Assembly (NCBI GenBank): GCA_965651815.1
Contig: CBFGTJ010000125.1
Span: forward strand, 1 to 9,314
Length of the DNA stretch: 9,314 nt
Direction of reading: 5' to 3'
Source of the DNA: CBFGTJ01 sp965651815
GTDB lineage: Bacteria; Actinomycetota; Acidimicrobiia; Acidimicrobiales; Microtrichaceae
Made by a program: the position numbers and the translations under genes. The notes below the pieces were generated by a model that saw only the letters and a program-made list of their open reading frames with translations, was not told the origin of the DNA and made no database searches. Positions 6,245 to 9,314 of this stretch are shown here, in pieces (within the stretch, counting starts at the first letter, position 1; the number at the start of each line of letters is the position of its first letter).

Positions 6245-7339
6245 ATGGGCGGCGACGACATCTCCAGGGCAGGGATCGACAGCGGGGCCGGGATGGAGCC
6301 GGTGCCGTCGGTGCGCACGGCGCTGGTGCTGGGGGCCGGCGGCACGGTCGGGATCGCCTACCACGCGGGTGTGCTGAAGGCGCTGCTGGACGCGGGCGTG
6401 GACCCCCAGGCCGCCGACCTGGTGGTCGGCACGTCGGCCGGCGCGATCGTCGGCTCCATCCTGCGCGGCCACCACGACCTCGAGGAGATCTGGGACCTCG
6501 CGCTGAGCGACGAGAACCCGTTCACGGAGGGCGAGCCGTTCTTCCGCCCCGAGGTGGTGTTCAGCCAGGGCTGGCGCACCCCCGCCGGGCTGGCCCGCCG
6601 GGCGGTCGGCGCGGGCTACGTGCTGCACCGCACGCTGCTCAAGGTGCCGACCATCGCGCCGCCCGGACCGCTGCAGCGCTTCTACCGGGGCGGCCTCGCC
6701 TCGGTCACCGAGCTGCGGGCGGAGTTCGCGAAGTGGGTCGGCGAGGAGTGGCCGGACCGGGCGCTGCAGCTGTGCAGCTTCGACATCGTGACCGGCCGGC
6801 GGATCGTGCTCGGCGAGCCCGGCCGGCGTCGCCCGCCGCTGCCGGACGCGATGCGCGCCGCGGCCGCGGTCCCGATGGTGTACCCGCCGGTGCGGTTCGG
6901 TCGGCGGGTGCTCGTCGACGGCGCGGTCAGCTCGTCCACGAACGTCGACGTCGCGGTGGCCGCGGGCGCCGAGCTGGTCGTCGTGGCGGCACCGCTCGCC
7001 TACCACCCCGAGGCGCGCCTGCCCCTGCACCTGCGGGCGGCTCGGGAGCTGTTCCAGCGGAAGCTGGAGTGTGAGCTGCGCCGTGCGGAGGAGGCCGGTG
7101 TCCGGGTGCTCGTCGTCCGGCCCGACCGCGACGAGGCGCTCGTGCACGGGCTCAACCTCCTGCGCTCCGGCGACCCGCGCGCGGCGGCGACGCTCGCCAA
7201 CGAGCGCGCGGCACGCCTGCTCGCCGAGCCGGAGGGCCAGGAGTTCGCCGCCGCGTGGAGGGCGGCCACGACGCCGTCACGGCCGAAGCGCACCCCGCGC
7301 CGATCCGCGGCGCGGCGTGCCCGCCGAGCCGCCGGCTGA
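6245..7339 (+). CDS. Patatin-like phospholipase family protein
   Basis: A 364-residue serine lipid acyl hydrolase of the bacterial patatin/RssA-like group, using a Ser-Asp dyad. The oxyanion-hole loop GAGG is at 30-33 (LVLGAGGTVGIAYHAGVLKAL). The nucleophile elbow GTSAG is at 62-66 with Ser64, and the catalytic Asp225 lies in VLVDGAVSS (222-230). The segment SFDIVTGRRIVLGE (178-191) and DAMRAAAAVPMVYPPV (201-216) are usual for the family. No signal peptide or membrane segment is visible, so it probably acts in the cytoplasm or at the inner membrane face. The last 19 residues (346-364) are strongly basic (10 Arg/Lys), a possible phospholipid or nucleic-acid contact. The ATG at 6245 follows a GGGGGCGGA stretch. 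An ATG at residue 17 (6293) just before the first strand is an alternative. It is divergent from the copper gene and nine bases from the convergent lipoprotein gene. The lipid substrate is unknown. Confidence 0.92.
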   Translation: MGGDDISRAGIDSGAGMEPVPSVRTALVLGAGGTVGIAYHAGVLKALLDAGVDPQAADLVVGTSAGAIVGSILRGHHDLEEIWDLALSDENPFTEGEPFFRPEVVFSQGWRTPAGLARRAVGAGYVLHRTLLKVPTIAPPGPLQRFYRGGLASVTELRAEFAKWVGEEWPDRALQLCSFDIVTGRRIVLGEPGRRRPPLPDAMRAAAAVPMVYPPVRFGRRVLVDGAVSSSTNVDVAVAAGAELVVVAAPLAYHPEARLPLHLRAARELFQRKLECELRRAEEAGVRVLVVRPDRDEALVHGLNLLRSGDPRAAATLANERAARLLAEPEGQEFAAAWRAATTPSRPKRTPRRSAARRARRAAG

Positions 7340-7348
7340 GCTCGCCCG

Positions 7349-8419
7349 TCAGGTGCCGGTGGCGAGGTACCGCCACACCGGGCGGTTCACGGCGACCGGG
7401 GCGCACAGGTCCGTCGCGGTGGAGTTGTGCGACGGGGCGCTGTCGACCAGGCAGGCGGGCGGCGCGTTGGTGACCAGGCGGCCGCGGTTGCCGTAGGGCC
7501 GGGAGCTGGTCGTGACCTGCACCTCCGGGCCAGGGATGCCGACCGCGTTGGCGACCGCACGGTGGAAGCCGATCTCCGGGTCGTTCACGTGGCTGAAGGT
7601 GGCGATGCGGCTCGCGGGCACCTCGAACCCACCCTCGGCGACCCACGGTGCCGGCACGAAGGTGCCGCCACCCGCGGCGAACGCGTCGTAGGCCCCCGAC
7701 AGCATCCCGACCCGGTCGAGCCCGTGGTGCTTCGCCAGGTAGAGCGCCACGCCGGCGCCCTGGGAGTGGCCCAGCGCGACGACCCGGTCCCAGCGGACCC
7801 GGCAGGCGCCGTAGGTCGGGTCCACCACGCACGACCCGCCGGAGCGGACCTGGAACTGCTCCCAGCCGGCGTCGGGGAAGCGGCCGACGAGGTACTCGAG
7901 GTGCGCCTCGAGTCGGTGCACGACGGAGTTGCCGGCGCTGACGTTCACCGCCGCGTGGTCGTGCGAGTCGCCGTCGGGATCGACGACGCCCGCGCCGTGC
8001 ACGACCTCGCCGCGGAACCGCCGGTGGCAGTCGGGGTCGGAGAAGCGCACCGAGCCGGGGCAGGCGGCGACCGTGCCGACCGCGGACTCGTAGCGCAGGC
8101 CGATGACGTGGAACCCGTCGGCGGCGAGCGTGTTGCCGAGCTTCGACAGGGCGAGCGGCCCGGCGCCCGTGCCGTTGAACAGCACGGCGAGGCGACCGCG
8201 GGCGGTGCCGGCGGGGCGGATCGCGAAGCTCGGGAACAGCGGTTCGCTGCGGACCGCTGCGCTGGTCTCCCCCGCGTCGAAGGTCACGACGCCGGAACCA
8301 CCACCGCCGCCGCCGTCCGACCCGGAAGGGGGAGGTGTGCAGGACACCGCCACCACCAACGCTGCTGTCGCCGCGGCCAACAGTCCGCTCAGCCGACCTC
8401 TCACCACGCGCTCTCCCAC
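7349..8419 (-). CDS. Secreted lipoprotein with alpha/beta-hydrolase fold (BPSS1187-like)
   Basis: A 356-residue predicted lipoprotein. A basic start and hydrophobic core end at ALVVAVSC, with Cys27 as the likely lipidated residue; the lipobox is imperfect (Ala at -3). A Ser/Gly linker (31-43, six consecutive glycines) leads to the enzyme domain. The nucleophile elbow is GHSQGAG (217-223, Ser219). D280 and H331 (in PSHNST) are plausible triad partners. AVLFNGTGAGPLALSKLG (78-95) and FHVIGLRYES (103-112) resemble the oxyanion and early strand region. The overall pattern (CxxxxC-HRRFRGE, GHSQGAG, final HNS) recalls the BPSS1187 family of alpha/beta hydrolases, from memory. Six further cysteines (120, 131, 197, 206, 323, 339) fall in three close pairs, suggesting disulfides outside the cytoplasm. 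Start GTG 8419 has GGCGG six bases upstream. GTG at 8407 or 8404 is equally possible, with GGGAGAG just before. Substrate (ester or polyester) unknown. Confidence 0.85.
   Translation of the reverse strand: MGERVVRGRLSGLLAAATAALVVAVSCTPPPSGSDGGGGGGSGVVTFDAGETSAAVRSEPLFPSFAIRPAGTARGRLAVLFNGTGAGPLALSKLGNTLAADGFHVIGLRYESAVGTVAACPGSVRFSDPDCHRRFRGEVVHGAGVVDPDGDSHDHAAVNVSAGNSVVHRLEAHLEYLVGRFPDAGWEQFQVRSGGSCVVDPTYGACRVRWDRVVALGHSQGAGVALYLAKHHGLDRVGMLSGAYDAFAAGGGTFVPAPWVAEGGFEVPASRIATFSHVNDPEIGFHRAVANAVGIPGPEVQVTTSSRPYGNRGRLVTNAPPACLVDSAPSHNSTATDLCAPVAVNRPVWRYLATGT
8297..8314 (-). repeat. Six-codon glycine tract (GGC/GGT repeat) in the lipoprotein linker
   Basis: On the minus strand three GGC codons are followed by three GGT codons, coding Gly36-Gly41. 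It is the spacer between the lipid anchor and the catalytic domain. Such a triplet tract can change length by slippage without breaking the frame. Confidence 0.6.
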
Positions 8420-8446
8420 CGTGTTCCGCCCCGATCGCAGGGGAGG

Positions 8447-8459
8447 ACTATGACATGTC
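8447..8459 (-). promoter_or_regulatory. Possible promoter element upstream of the lipoprotein gene
   Basis: This is the only A/T-leaning stretch in the gap ahead of the lipoprotein gene. On the minus strand it reads as an 8-base palindrome GACATGTC (8459-8452) running into CATAGT (8452-8447), a weak -10-like hexamer about 28 bases upstream of the GTG at 8419. No good -35 is visible. It may be a promoter with an overlapping small operator. Confidence 0.2.
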
Positions 8460-8499
8460 GGGTGCTCTCATGCCACCACCGGCCGGGCGGCAGAACCAC

Positions 8500-8544
8500 G
8501 GCCCCGGACGGGTCGGGTGGGTGTCGCGGCAGCGGCCGGGGACC
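8500..8544 (-). terminator. Possible hairpin terminator downstream of the fumarase gene
   Basis: Immediately after the fumarase stop, CCGGGGACC (8536-8544) can pair with GGCCCCGG (8500-8507) with one bulged base. This gives an 8-bp GC stem with a 28-base loop. No U-tract follows. A smaller hairpin GGCCG/CGGCC lies just beyond. Weak support. Confidence 0.25.

Positions 8545-9314
<770 letters not shown>

Noticed and set aside
5855..7147. Minus-strand open frame overlapping the patatin gene and the start of the copper gene
   Set aside because: Antisense to the intact patatin motifs (GAGG, GTSAG, DGA). The product is Arg/His/Pro-rich without recognisable family.
4359..8544. A single copper-lipid-hydrolase operon or novel system joining the copper fusion, patatin and lipoprotein genes
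   Set aside because: Strands alternate (-,+,-) so the three cannot share one transcript, and no functional motif links them. Adjacency alone is not evidence.

Overview
This 9.3 kb window is very GC-rich (about 73% by eye) with near-saturated G/C at third codon positions and several GTG starts. It looks like a chromosomal segment of a high-GC actinobacterium. The class I fumarase, the long actinobacterial-type N-acyl-D-amino-acid deacylase homologue and the WYL regulator suggest Acidimicrobiia or a similar environmental lineage, but that placement is inference. I see no phage, transposon, CRISPR, tRNA or rRNA signatures, and gene density is high (no gene-free stretch over about 200 bases).

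Layout, left to right. (1) 1-213 (+): the tail of an unrecognised gene. (2) 220-1209 (-): a WYL-domain transcription regulator, divergent from a two-gene cluster (+), a hotdog-fold thioesterase-like protein (1316-2017) and a small flavodoxin-like protein (2019-2471). The two are one base apart and probably translationally coupled. A perfect 7-5-7 palindrome sits between regulator and cluster. (3) 2505-4259 (-): a D-aminoacylase-family amidohydrolase, convergent with the flavodoxin-like gene. (4) 4359-6041 (-): a CopC-CopD-YtkA-like fusion for copper handling in the cell envelope. (5) 6245-7339 (+): a patatin-like lipid acyl hydrolase, divergent from the copper gene across a 203-base region with two candidate regulatory signals. 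(6) 7349-8419 (-): a secreted lipoprotein with an alpha/beta-hydrolase fold. (7) 8545-9314 (-): the C-terminal half of a class I iron-sulfur fumarate hydratase that runs off the right edge.

Functional logic. The regulator, hotdog and flavodoxin-like genes look like one regulatory module. The others (amidohydrolase, copper fusion, patatin, secreted hydrolase, fumarase) look like independent housekeeping or accessory genes rather than one pathway. I did not find convincing evidence of a novel multi-gene system. The points most worth checking are the palindromic operator of the WYL module, the apparently altered metal site of the amidohydrolase, and the regulatory region plus Cys-rich in-frame leader upstream of the copper fusion gene.
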